Shown here one piece after another: positions 26,364-38,681 of a stretch of 64,000 nucleotides of DNA; position 1 is the stretch's first letter; the number at the start of each line of letters is the position of its first letter. Both the position numbers and the translations under genes were made by a program. The notes under the pieces are model-generated. The model was not told the origin of the DNA and searched no databases. It saw nothing but the letters and a program-made list of their open reading frames with translations. The DNA lies in the NCBI GenBank assembly GCA_963965975.1, contig OZ014420.1:549501-613500 (forward strand). The letters run 5' to 3'. The DNA comes from Xestospongia bergquistia. Taxonomy: Eukaryota; Porifera; Demospongiae; Haplosclerida; Petrosiidae.

Positions 26364-29177
26364 TTATTTTTGATTTACATTTTCAACAAAAGCAGAAGAG
26401 AAGTCAAGATAACCAGCTAGTGGTTTCATAATGTCTTCTACAAACAGAACCAAATCAAAGAATCTTGGTCTCTCCTCTGGATTATATTTCCAACAGGACA
26501 TCATCAATGTGTATCTAAAGACATTATAAGTTAGAAAAAGTAAATATACTCATATCCTGTTCCTTACATTTCCTCAGAACATGCTGCATTATCAGGACAG
26601 ATAAGTCTCCCTCCACTGTCTAGTAATTTAACCACACTAAGTGGATCTAATCCAGGATAAGGAGTTTTACCAAGACTGAATACCTCCCAACATAACACAC
26701 CATATGACCACTGTGTGATTGAATAGAATAATATCTTTGTACATGACAAATAAATAATGTACTAACCACATCTGTCTTCTCAGAGAACAGACCATCATGA
26801 AGGCTCTCTAATGCCATCCACTTAACAGGTACTTTTATAACAGCTGTACTATCAGAATCATCTCTTTTCCATTGTCTAAAATAGTTATGTAAGTAGATAT
26901 CTTCTGAAAGCCCAAAATCACCAACTTTAATAATTCCATTAACATCAATCCTAAAATGATAGAGATATAATATAATATTTAATAAAGATAGACTAGTCTT
27001 ACATGCAGTTTCTAGCAGCAAGATCTCTGTGAACAAATTTCTGTTGAGCTAGATATGACATTCCTTTAGCAACTTGTAAACACATTGATAAAAGTTGTTT
27101 CCTTGCATCAAGTATAATATTATCATCACTGTTTTCTGATATTGTTAAATTTGGTCTTTCTTTCTTGAGATATGATAACAGACTACCTCTAGCCATAAAA
27201 GGCATTACTATATGAGGTGCCTGACCAAGATCAAGACAAACTCCAATAAGAGAAAGTACATTAGGATGATCAAAAGAGGACATCTTTAAACTTTCTTCCA
27301 TAATGGAGTTGACATCTTCTTTACTGTAAAGACCTTCCATGTAAAATAATTATAATTAACTTCAGAGTTAATAATAGTACTGACCTTTCAGTGTTTTAAT
27401 GGCCACAGGTATTGGAGTACTATTAATGACATCACCATCAGGAGTTAGTAATCCTCGGTATACTATTCCAAATTCACCTTTGATTACAAATAGTATTAAT
27501 CAGATATATAACTGTCATTATATCAATGATACCTTGACCAATTGTCTCTTGTAATTGTAATGTTGATCCTGGAATGATATTATTGGATAGTTGTCTTAAA
27601 TATGTAGAGGAAACACGAGATCTAAATGTGTCAGTAGTACTAGACTTTTCTTCATTTCTCATATGTACTGTAGAAACATCACTAACTATATAATAGTTAT
27701 AATTTATTGATATGTAAGTAGATATATCTTTACCATATCTCACAGATGTCTTTGTATCTGCTTTTAATCTAGAAAAAAACTAACAATATCAATGTTCTTC
27801 TCACAATAATGTCACTTAACTTTGAGGTCAAAGTTAAAACATACAAGATAAAGTTTGTGTTGCTCTATTTAAAAAACCACCAAATCATTACCTTGTTTGT
27901 TTCTTCTTTCTTCTTCTTAAACACACTATTATAAACACTAATATTAATAGTGTTATTACCAGGAGTATTACTACAGATACCACAAAATATATAACTATAG
28001 ATGTTAAGTTATCTGATGTTAGTTGTATGGGCTGAACAGAACTTGATGGAATGTATGATTGTGTCGATATAAATTTTATTGAGTTATTTGATGTTAGTAG
28101 TGCTGACTTGACAGAGATTTGTAGAACAGGTATGTGGAAGGAAGAAGACTGTGTTGCTGTAGATATTATACCTGATGAGTATTAAAGAACACACAAACAT
28201 GTACATACAGAGAGAGAGTATGTGACATTGTTGACCAACACAATTACATAATGTCAACAAGTCATGATGTAAAAACATCTTCCTTCACAATTTGTGTTTA
28301 TATTTGCTCATCATATGGTTGTACAATGAATGGATATGTTATGTATCTTAGTCCTAATGAAAACATTATAGATTGATATTAATAACCCAGCTATAATTAT
28401 TGTAGTATTAAAAATCTCAAGAGCATGTACACTCAGAAGTCAAGCAAACAAGTTACTAATGGTAAACATGTTGACTTACTGGTTTTAATGTTCCCATTAT
28501 AGCAACAATTATTACTGAGATTTAAGTAACTAATGTGTTCATCTGTATGGTTGCAGTCAGGTAATTTTAATGTTTTCTCATTTGGATATATGATGTTAAG
28601 ACGAGTTGCTAAGTATGTAGCCCCTATTTGCCATTCAGCTGAACACAGAGTTTGAGATACATATTTACAAAAATCAGAGCATACAAACTGTGGTACAAAA
28701 TATGTACCATTGTAACCACAAGGTAAGTAATAGTTATAACAGAGAAATTTAACGGCTGCATCACGACATTTGAGTGAAAGATAAATTAATGCTGATTCCA
28801 TATCATCAGCAAAACCTCTCAGGCTTTTCTGTGAACCATAAAGACGATTATTTAGTATGTAGACATAGTCCACTCCAGGTGTAAAAATTTGATCACAAGG
28901 TGATCTTATATTCGAAGATGAATCAAGATAAGGTTCACAGTTACCATTAGTCCTGTATAATATCATAATAATATAGACTGTCATGATAACTAGTTAACTT
29001 ACCTCATATTCTCCCATAGATCATCATCAAGCTCTGTACTACAGACTGATATGTTTCTTACATGATTACTGAAGATTACTAAAGAGAGACATAACATAAT
29101 TTTTACACATAAAATATCATGAACAGATAATTACTTTTACAGCAAACTAGTAGAGATGCCAGCAACAGAAACATCAT
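26364..29177 (-). CDS. RTK locus 10: Frizzled-domain receptor tyrosine kinase
   Basis: Apparently intact receptor kinase with signal exon MMFLLLASLLVCCK (start 29177), class II Frizzled exon (about 28480-28953; NNRLYGSQKSLRGF), long stalk exon (about 27894-28172; contains SALLTSNNSIKFISTQS) and a full kinase (GQGEFG, VAIK, HRDLAARN, DFG, WSYGV). It pairs a class II ectodomain with the long stalk otherwise seen with class I (loci 1 and 4), another sign of exon exchange. The MEI1-tail copy B lies immediately upstream. Confidence 0.82.
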
Positions 29178-29279
29178 TGTTTTGACTAATAAAAATTTTC
29201 CAAATCTCAAAATTTTTTAATAAAATTCAAATTTTTTAAACAAAATTCAAATTTTATTATCATAATATATTGCACCATA

Positions 29280-30660
29280 TATTAAATAATTAATAGTTTT
29301 ATTAATATATTGTATTTTTATATTGTTTCAAAAACACTTGAAATGAAGACTTGAGCTCTTCATCATTAATAAGTGGTAAAATCTAAAAATCAAAGAAGAT
29401 AACATCTCTAAATTTTCATGTCCATCATTCATAAATTTTAATCCTTCAAAGTATTCCTGTGTAATCTTTTCTATCACTGAATACATTATCATATAAAGTA
29501 TTTAGTTGAAAAATCATGTTTACAAACTATTATTAGTAATATGTATTCAATTATAATTAAAACAGAACAAAGCATACATTCATTACATACCTCAATAAGT
29601 AGTTCTTGTATGTAACCAGTCCTTTGAAACAAGTGTAAGAAAGACATTACACTCAATCTTTTAGAGGAATAAGTACATACATACACTTTATATTAGCTTC
29701 CAGTTTTGAATAATGCAATAAAAAAAGAAAACATTGAATAGCTTTTATATTCAACTGACCAACATTCTATCATAAATTTATTAATAGAGATCATTACTAG
29801 AGTAGGATACATGTCATTTACCTCTGTGAGCATATTAATTAGTAAAAATGCTAATACTTTAAGAGGTTTGCTTTGAGTAGAAGTATCTTTAACTAATTTG
29901 AAGCCACCCTCATTATTAGTTAGTATAGCTCTCCATAGAGAGAGAGAGGACAGTCTCACATCAAACTGATCATGAAGGAGTGATCTCATAAGAATAGGAC
30001 AAGAGAGTGAGTGATTATGCTAAACAAATATTATATATCAATGTAACTGTATTAATGTCTATAGTATGTACTACCATATATTGAATGCCTTCAATGGACT
30101 GATTCTCAATCACTATGGCTACTATTTATAGAGAAACTGCAAGACAGTGGTGCTACTTCAAAAATAAATTCTAATATCCTCTGTAAATGTAGTACCTACC
30201 TTCAGTCTATGAATTATATTCAGTAGTCTAATTAGCAATGAAGTGTTGCTAAATACTAGAGATATAATTGTGCGTCTGTGTGTGTGAGAGAGAGAGAGAC
30301 CAGTGAGAAAGCTGGTTTTATATTAAGGCAATGGTTTTTACCTTGTTGTTGAATCTCAGGAGTTGATAAACTTTTGACAACAATCTGAAGACCAATGCAA
30401 AAGTATTAATGATGTATCTTCAGTTGGAATACTGTTAGGATATCCTTGTAATTAGAACAATAATAATAATATATAATATCTGTTTAAAATACTGGTAACT
30501 ACAATGATAACAAGAAGACAACAAGTGTTAGTTAATATAATACTTTTGATCTTACTGTGACATATAAATTTGATTTTAACACCCAATGGTAATTAAGTAG
30601 ATTTAACATAGCTACCACATTTAATATTTCTAGAATCTAGTCAAACATACAGTGGTTGCT
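29280..30660 (-). pseudogene. MEI1-tail copy B
   Basis: Second long partial copy of the 3' exons of the MEI1-like gene. The terminal exon (about 29320-29385), the exon 29693-29989 and three further small exons (about 30080-30155, 30200-30270, 30345-30410) match copy C and the intact gene closely. The penultimate exon (about 29590-29640) has lost its middle, about 60 bp that encode HHFKLYYQDQSIPS in the intact gene. No start codon or upstream exons are present. The 108-bp hairpin follows at 30664. Confidence 0.75.
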
Positions 30661-30663
30661 CTT

Positions 30664-30771
30664 ACCAAGTATCTTCAAGCACTAATGGAGCAGCTGAAAC
30701 CAGACATGATCCTAATATCTTAGGATCATGTCTGGTTTTAGCTGCTCCATTAGTGCTTGAAGATACTTGGT
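30664..30771. repeat. Near-perfect 52-bp-arm hairpin (copy 2), candidate hairpin RNA
   Basis: Identical over all 108 bases to the hairpin at 23224-23331, in the same setting between a MEI1-tail copy and the 3' end of an RTK (locus 11). The flanking DNA on both sides is also shared with small differences, so the hairpin was duplicated as part of a larger segment. Confidence 0.85.
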
Positions 30772-30918
30772 GAGAACTTCAAATGCAATGATAGTCTACT
30801 TAGAGGGTTGACAATTAATTATTATAATTATATAACTATAATTATTGCAGTTAATGTGTATTGCAGCATATATTATTGTATATATATAAATATAATAAGA
30901 GAACCAGAAAAAATAAAT

Positions 30919-33820
30919 TTAAAAATTAGAGGTATTTTCAACAAAAGTAGAAGAGAAGTCAAGATAATTAGCTAGTGGTTTCATAATGTCTTCTACAAAC
31001 AGAACCAAATCAAAGAATCTTGGTCTCTCCTCTGGATTATATTTCCAACATGATATCATTAATGTGTATCTAAGGACATTATAAGTTAGAAAAAATAAAT
31101 ATACTCATGTCCTGTTCCTTACATTTCCTCAGAACATGCTGCATTATCAGGACAGATAAGTCTCCCTCCACTGTCTAGTAATTGAACCACACTCAATGGA
31201 TCTAATCCAGGATAAGGAGTTTTACCAAGACTGAACACCTCCCAACATAACACACCATATGACCACTGTGTGATTGAATAGAATAATATCTTTGTACATT
31301 ACAAAATAAATAATGTACTAACCACATCTGTCTTCTCAGAGAACAGACCATCATGAAGGCTCTCTAATGCCATCCACTTAACAGGTACTTTTATAATAGC
31401 TGTACTATCAGAATCATCTCTTTTCTGTTGTCTAAAATAGTTATGTAAGTAGATATCTTCTGAAAGCCCAAAATCACCAACTTTAATGATTCCACTACTG
31501 TTGATCCTAAAATGATAGAGATATAATATAATATTTAATAAAGATAGACTAGTCTTACATGCAGTTTCTAGCAGCAAGATCTCTGTGAACAAATTTCTGT
31601 TGAGCTAGATATGACATTCCTTTAGCAACTTGTAAACACATTGATAAAAGTTGTTTCCTTGCATCAAGTATAATATTATCATCACTGTTTTCTGATATTG
31701 TTAAATTTGGTCTCTCTTTCTTGAGATAAGACAACAGACTACCTCTAGCCATGAAAGGCATTACTATATGAGGTGCCTGACCAAGATCAAGACAAACTCC
31801 AATAAGAGAAAGTACATTAGGATGATCAAAAGAGGACATCTTTAAACTTTCTTCCATAATGGAGTTGACATCTTCTTTACTGTAAAGACCTTCCATGTAA
31901 AATAATTATAATTAACTTCAGAGTTAATAATAGTACTTACCTTTGAGTGTTTTTATGGCCACAGGTATTGGAGTACTATTAATGACATCACCATCAGGAG
32001 TTAGTAATCCTCGGTATACTATTCCAAATTCACCTTTGATCACAAATAGTATTAATCAGATATATAATTGTCATTATATCAATGATACCTTGACCAATTG
32101 TCTCTTGTAATTGTAATGTTGATCCTGGAATGATATTATTGGATAGTTGTCTTAAATATGTAGAGGAAACACGAGATCTAAATGCGTCAGTAGTACTAGA
32201 CTTTTCTTCATTTCTCATATGTACTGTAGGAACATCACTAACTATATAATAGTTATAATTTATTAATATGTATATAGATATATCTTTACCATATCTCACA
32301 GATGTCTTTGTATCTGCTTTTAATCTAAAAGAAAGAAAACTAACAATATCAATGTTCTTTTCACAGTAATATCTCTTTACTTTGAGGTCAAAGTTAAACC
32401 ATACAAGATAAAAATAAGGTTATTTTATTTAAAAATCACTAAAACATTACACTTTAAAAATTAATATGTCATTTTAACTACTATATTTGTAGCTTACATG
32501 GATGGATTACTATGGAATATAGAATTCTTGCAAATTGCTCACTACAATAATTTGTCAAATGTTGTACTAATATATACCAACCATGAGTAATTCACATAAA
32601 TTTACATAAATTCTACATTGCATAGTAATCCATCCATGTAACTAATTGTTAAATAACACATTAATTTTTACAGTGTACCTTGTTTGTTTTTTCTTTCTTC
32701 TTCTTAAACACACTATCATAAACACTAATGTTAATAGTGTTATTATCAAGAGTACTACTACAGATACCACAAAATATATAACTATAGATGTTGAGTTATC
32801 TGATGTTAGTTGTACAGTCTGAACAGAACTTGATAGAACAAGGATGTGTAAGGAAGAGTACTGTGTTGCTGTAGATATCATACCTGATGAGTGTTAAAAG
32901 AACATACACACACACACACACATATAGAGCATACATACATTATTGTGTTTGTATTTGCTTATCATATGGTTGTACAATGAAATGGATGTGTTACATATCT
33001 TAGTCCTAATGAAAACATTATAGATTGATATTAATAACCCAGCTATAATTATTGTAGTATTAAAAATCTGAAGAGCATGTACACTCAAAAGTCAAGCAAA
33101 CAAGTTACAAATGGTAAACATGTTGACTTACCGGTTTCAATGTTTCCATTATAGCAACAATCATTACTAAGATTTAAATAACTAATATGTTCATCTGTAT
33201 AGTTACAATCAGGTACTCCTAAAGTTTTATCATTTCGGAGGGAGGGGGTCATTTGTGTTATTAGAAGATCACCTGCTTGCTTCCATACATCTGGACATAG
33301 AGTTTGAGATACATATTTACAAAACTCAGAGCATACAAACTGTGGTACATGATATGTACCATTGTAACCACAAGGTAAGTAATAGTAATAACAGAGAAAT
33401 CTGACACTTATATCACGACAATGCTCTGGAATAAAATCTATCACTCCTTTTATATCTTCAAGAAATCGTCTCAAACGATATTGGTTCCCTCCAACACGAG
33501 CATTTGGTATGTAGACATAGTCCACTCCAGGTGTAAAGAATTGATCACAAGGTGATACTCTATTATAAGATGAATCAAGATAAGGTTCACAGTTACCATT
33601 AGTCCTGTATAATATCGTCATAATATAGACTGTCATGATAACTAGTTAACTTACATCATATTCTCCCATAGATCATCATCAAGTTCTGTACTACAGACTG
33701 ATATGTTTCTTACATGATTACTGAAGATTACTAAAGACATAATTTTTATACATAATGTATCATGAACAGATAATTACCTTCACAGCAAACCAGTAGAGAT
33801 GCCAGCAACAGAAACATCAT
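30919..33820 (-). CDS. RTK locus 11: Frizzled-domain receptor tyrosine kinase (reference copy)
   Basis: Best-resolved array member: 644 aa in ten exons, all phases consistent. Exons: 33778-33820, 33655-33730, 33132-33604, 32679-32883, 32089-32324, 31941-32033, 31559-31889, 31323-31506, 31123-31265, 30919-31069. Residues 1-18 are a signal peptide (MMFLLLASLLVCC). Residues about 30-185 are a Frizzled-type cysteine-rich domain with the LCYYYYLPCG and FVCSEFCKYV signatures. A Ser/Thr stalk leads to the helix at 231-257, then RRRKKK. Kinase about 335-620: glycine loop 343-348, lysine K372, HRD 477-479, DFG 497-499, PVKWMALES. The kinase resembles Met/Axl groups from memory, not ROR or MuSK, the usual Frizzled-domain RTKs. 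It is the array member closest to the intact MEI1-like gene. Its promoter must overlap the 125 bp separating it from that gene's stop. Confidence 0.88.
32490..32645. mobile_element. MITE-like element, second copy
   Basis: Homologue of the element at 20330-20485 in the equivalent intron of locus 11. The inverted ends read TTACATGGATGGATTAC and, on the other strand, TTACATGGATGGATTAC, so the termini here are better preserved than in locus 8. No coding capacity. Confidence 0.6.
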
Positions 33821-33944
33821 TGTCTTGACTAATAAAAAATTTCCAAATCTCAAAATTTTTTAACAAAACTCAAATTTTTAAACAAAATCTAAATTATATT
33901 ACCACACATATATTGCACCAAATGTTAAATAATTAATAGTTTTA

Positions 33945-36900
33945 TTAATATATTGTATTTTTATATTGTTTCAGAAACACTTGAAATGAAGACTTGAGCT
34001 CTTTATCATTAATAAGTGGTAAAATCTAAAAAAATCAAAAAAGATAACATCTCTAAATTTTCATGTCTATCATTCATAAATTTTAATCCTTCAAAGTATT
34101 CCTGTGTAATCTTTTCTATCACTAAATACATTATCATATAGAGTATTTAGTTAAAAAATCATGTTTACAAACTATTATTACTAATATATATTCAATTATA
34201 ATTAAAACAGAACAAAGCATACATTCATTACATACCTCAATAAATAGTTCTTGTACATAAGATGGTATGGATTGGTCTTGATAATATAGTTTAAAATGAT
34301 GAAGCAATAGTTGTAACCAGTCCTTTGAAACAAGTGTATCAACTGAAAGAAAGACTATACAGTAAATCTTCTAGAAGAATAAGTACATACATACACTTTA
34401 TATTAGCTTCCAGTTTTGAATAATGCAATAAAGAAAGAAAACATTGAATAGCTTTTATATTCAACTGACCAACATTCTATCATAAATTTATTAATAGAGA
34501 TCATTACTAGAGTAGGATACATGTCATTTACCTCTGTGAGCATATTAATTAGTAAAAATGCTAATACTTTAAGAGGTTTGCTTTGAGTAGAAGTATCTTT
34601 AACTAATTTGAAGGCACCTTCATTTTTAGTTAGTATAGCTCTCCATAGAGAGAGAGAGGACAGTCTCACATCAAACTGATCATGAAGGAGTGATCTCATA
34701 AGAATAGGACAAGAGAGTGAGTGATTATGCTAAATAGGACATGATTATTATAGTAATGTAATGTCTATATTATGTACCATATATTGAATGCTTTCAATGG
34801 ACTGATTCTCAATCACTATGGCTACTATTTGTAGAGAAACTGCAAGACAGTGGTGCTACTTCAAAAATAAATTTTAATATCTTCTGTAAATGTAGTACCT
34901 TACCTTCAGTCCATGAATTATGTTCAGTAGTCTAGTTAGCAATGAAGTATTACTTAAGACTAGAGATATAACTATGCATGTGTGTGTGTGAGAGAGAGAG
35001 AGACCAGTGAGAAAGCTGGTTTTAAGGTAATGGTTTTTACCTTGTTGTTGAATCTCAGGAGTTGATAAACTTTTGACAACAATCTGAAGACCATGCAAAA
35101 GTATTAATGATGTATCTTCAGTTGGAATACTGTTAGAATATCCTTGTAATTAGAACAATAATAATAATAAATACCTGTTTAGAATACTGATAACTACAAT
35201 GAAAACAAGAAGACAACATGTTGTTAATATAATACTTTTGATCTTACTGTGACATATAAGTTTGATGTTAACACCTAATGGTAAATCTTTAAGTAGTTTT
35301 AAGATAGCTACCATATTACTATCTATTAAAACATTACTAACATACATAAGACTAGTTAGTTCATTATTACCTTGAATGGGTAATTGTAGTCTCTGTGTTA
35401 AAAGAATTGTCTCAAGTTGTCTAACAACCTAACATAACAACTGATTTAGTAACAGCAACATTGTTAATATTATACCTGTTTTTGTTTGAGTGCAATCTTC
35501 TTTAACAATACTAAGTTATTATCAAGACATTCTTCCTTACCATATATCAATAAATTCTATGCAAACAAGGAAGTACATTGATGTTCATTTTCTCTTTTAA
35601 TTTACCAAAGTATCTTCTATGAGGTAGTTTAAATCAGTTATTCCAGTTAACAAAAGATCATAATCAGAGGTTTCTCTTGAACATAATAGCCATTGTTCCA
35701 ACTAAACAAATGTTACTCATGCTCATAAATTCATTAATTCATACCCATTCTTTTGCCAGCTGTTGTTTTAGAGGTACTCTTCGATAAACCCAATACATCA
35801 CAGACATATTGTTGACAAAGATTGAAGCAAGACTTGGTAACCTTAACAACCCCTTGACCAGGATCTCCTCAGCTTTAGTCAAGACATTGGTATCATAGTA
35901 ACAATATTGCAGTTAAATACTTTGCATTGTTTGGTCATTATTGTTAACTCCAGCTTGTGAACCGACCTGAGAGAACTGTAGAATTAATAGACGTTATTAT
36001 TATATTGATATTATCATTTTATAGTATTGATGAACTTATTGTTGTCACATAAATTTAACAATTTTTTATGTTCCTCACTGTATAAAGAGCTATTAAATGT
36101 TGGAGAGTATTAACTGGTAAAAGATGAATATTTCCATTAAGAGAGAGATAATTTGTTAATGCTGTAAGTATTGTATCACAGGAGATAGGTCTAGGATTAA
36201 ATAATGTTCATAGTTAGTTAATATATAGTTCTATTAGGAGGAAGAGATGAAATTTCATCTTTACAACTTACAAGTCTCCATACTTTATTGATAGGAAATA
36301 TAGACAAAGTACAGTAGCTTGAACTGATCTAGTATAGGACTGAGTCTCAGTGGAATAGACAGAAGTATGTTGACATAAATACTTCAAACAATCTGGTAAA
36401 TTACCTAAAAATAAAAGAGTTATATTGTTGTCACAATCAATGTGTCATTTCTATAGTATTATAACATACACTTGATATTTGACAGACCAATGTGAAGTGT
36501 AGTTCTCATTTGTTCAGCTAAAGAACAATCATTACCATTGTCTGATAAAATGAGTTGATAACATAACTCTTCAATAAAGAGAACATTGCTTTTCTCAATA
36601 GGAACTGAGCTAAAATGGAAATGATACAATTGACAATATATGAATGATAATGATAGAAATAGATATACACTCTATATTTGAGACATATTTTATTTCCTAA
36701 TTTAGCATAATTATTGAGAGGACATATTAAGGATCTTAATATCCTAAAGTGTCTATTATAGAGATATCTTGTTTCACTGAATACAAAAATAAACATACTT
36801 GTTTGTTGATGTGATTAGTTTAGTTTGCATTGCTAGTTCAATAAAACCAGTTTGAGCTAGAAATAAAGGACAATATTCTAATAATTTAGTTTATCAAAAA

Positions 36901-38648
36901 TGTACCTAGTTTACAAGCTAAAGATGATGTTATATCAAATTCTGATATTTGTAACAAAACAGTTAATATATTAAATAAATGATGTAGACTTTGGACATTA
37001 GAGATTTCATCAAGATCACTGCAGTAAGCCTGCATGTATTGAAAGCAAGTAATCTCAATAAAAGGAGAGAGAGAGAGAGAGAGAGGAGAGTATTTACCAG
37101 TGTGAGAGGAGTTAGAGTTTGTTCACATGAATTTACAAGAAAATCTACTACTTCAATGTGCTCTAAATTGCTGGCTTGTAATGAGGAGGATGGCTGGTAA
37201 CGTTGACACAGTCTAAAAAACTCAATTATTTAAACACATTTTAATATTTGTAATGATGATCTACTAGTAGTAACTTCATTTCTACTTACACACACATCCT
37301 ATCAAATATACACAATATCTCAATAAGTTGCTGGTATGATGGAGTTCCTTTCTTGCTAGGAAGATTAAGTGAGGACAACAATCCATCAAAGGAAAATTCA
37401 AGATTATGTAGCAGAAGTGCTAGATGATGGAGGATACTAGTGAGTGGAAAAGATGTAGGGATATACCAAGTCCTAAATAAATTATATTAAGTTAATGATA
37501 ATAGTTAATTGTTAGATGACCTCATTAAACTGTTTAGTGTACGAGCTGATGAAGAAATAATAGTATTGTCTGTGTAACGTAAACCATTGTATATTGTATC
37601 AAGTAAATAGTTGATGTTTTTCTCTGATGTCAACAATGGTAGTCCTTGAGGTTGTCTTAAAAGAGCATTCATTAATGGTTCATCCCTTCCATTTAACTGT
37701 CCATCCATCCATCCATTCATCCATCCATTCATAATATACCTGTCTAATAACTTTGTGACTAAAATAAATCTATTAATATAACAATTACTATAATAATTAT
37801 ATTTATTAAATTTACAATAATACTTACCCTGACTTAATACCTTCATTATTACGAGATTGTAAGGCATTAGAAACAGCTTGAATAATAGGTTCATAGCCTA
37901 CATGTAACAGATAATGTACTAGTTAATGTATACTACAGTACCATATATCACATGACAGATAATGTACTAGTTAATGCAGTACCATATATCACATGACAGA
38001 TAATGTACTAGTTAATGCAGTACCATATATCACATGACAGATAATGTACTAGTTAATGTATACTACAGTACCATATATCACATGACAGCCGGAATAAAAC
38101 TCTTGAGTATTAGCCAAACAGTTCAAACAATGAAAAATTGCACTATAAAAAAGATACATATATATTAATTAAGTGAATTATGCAAATTATGTAGTAATAC
38201 TTGACTAATGTTGAATTGTCAGTGGAAAGTGCTTCAAATAAATATTCTACATGTGAGAAAATAGAATTAATAAATGAAGAATGAGAAGATAAGTTAAAAA
38301 ATGGAGGATAAATATATAAATAAAATAAAAGGAAGATGACAAAATAAGTAAAATAAATGGGAGAATGAATAGTCAAATAAATAAATGGCGATAGATAGAT
38401 AACAGAGCAGGTAGAAGACAATATTTTGAATGCATGTGATATTTCTTACCTGCTATATCAGCAGCAAGTAGAGCTTGAACATAATGAGTGTGTTGAGTGA
38501 GAACATCAGAGACACATTCTACACCAGACAACTGCAGTAACTCATCTCTACTTAACAATACCTACCACACAATAATATAACAAATTAAAGTTTTGTTAAC
38601 AATTATCTTACTCTTTTAAAAGCTGAAGCAAATGTTGCCCCTAGCAAC

Positions 38649-38681
<33 letters not shown>

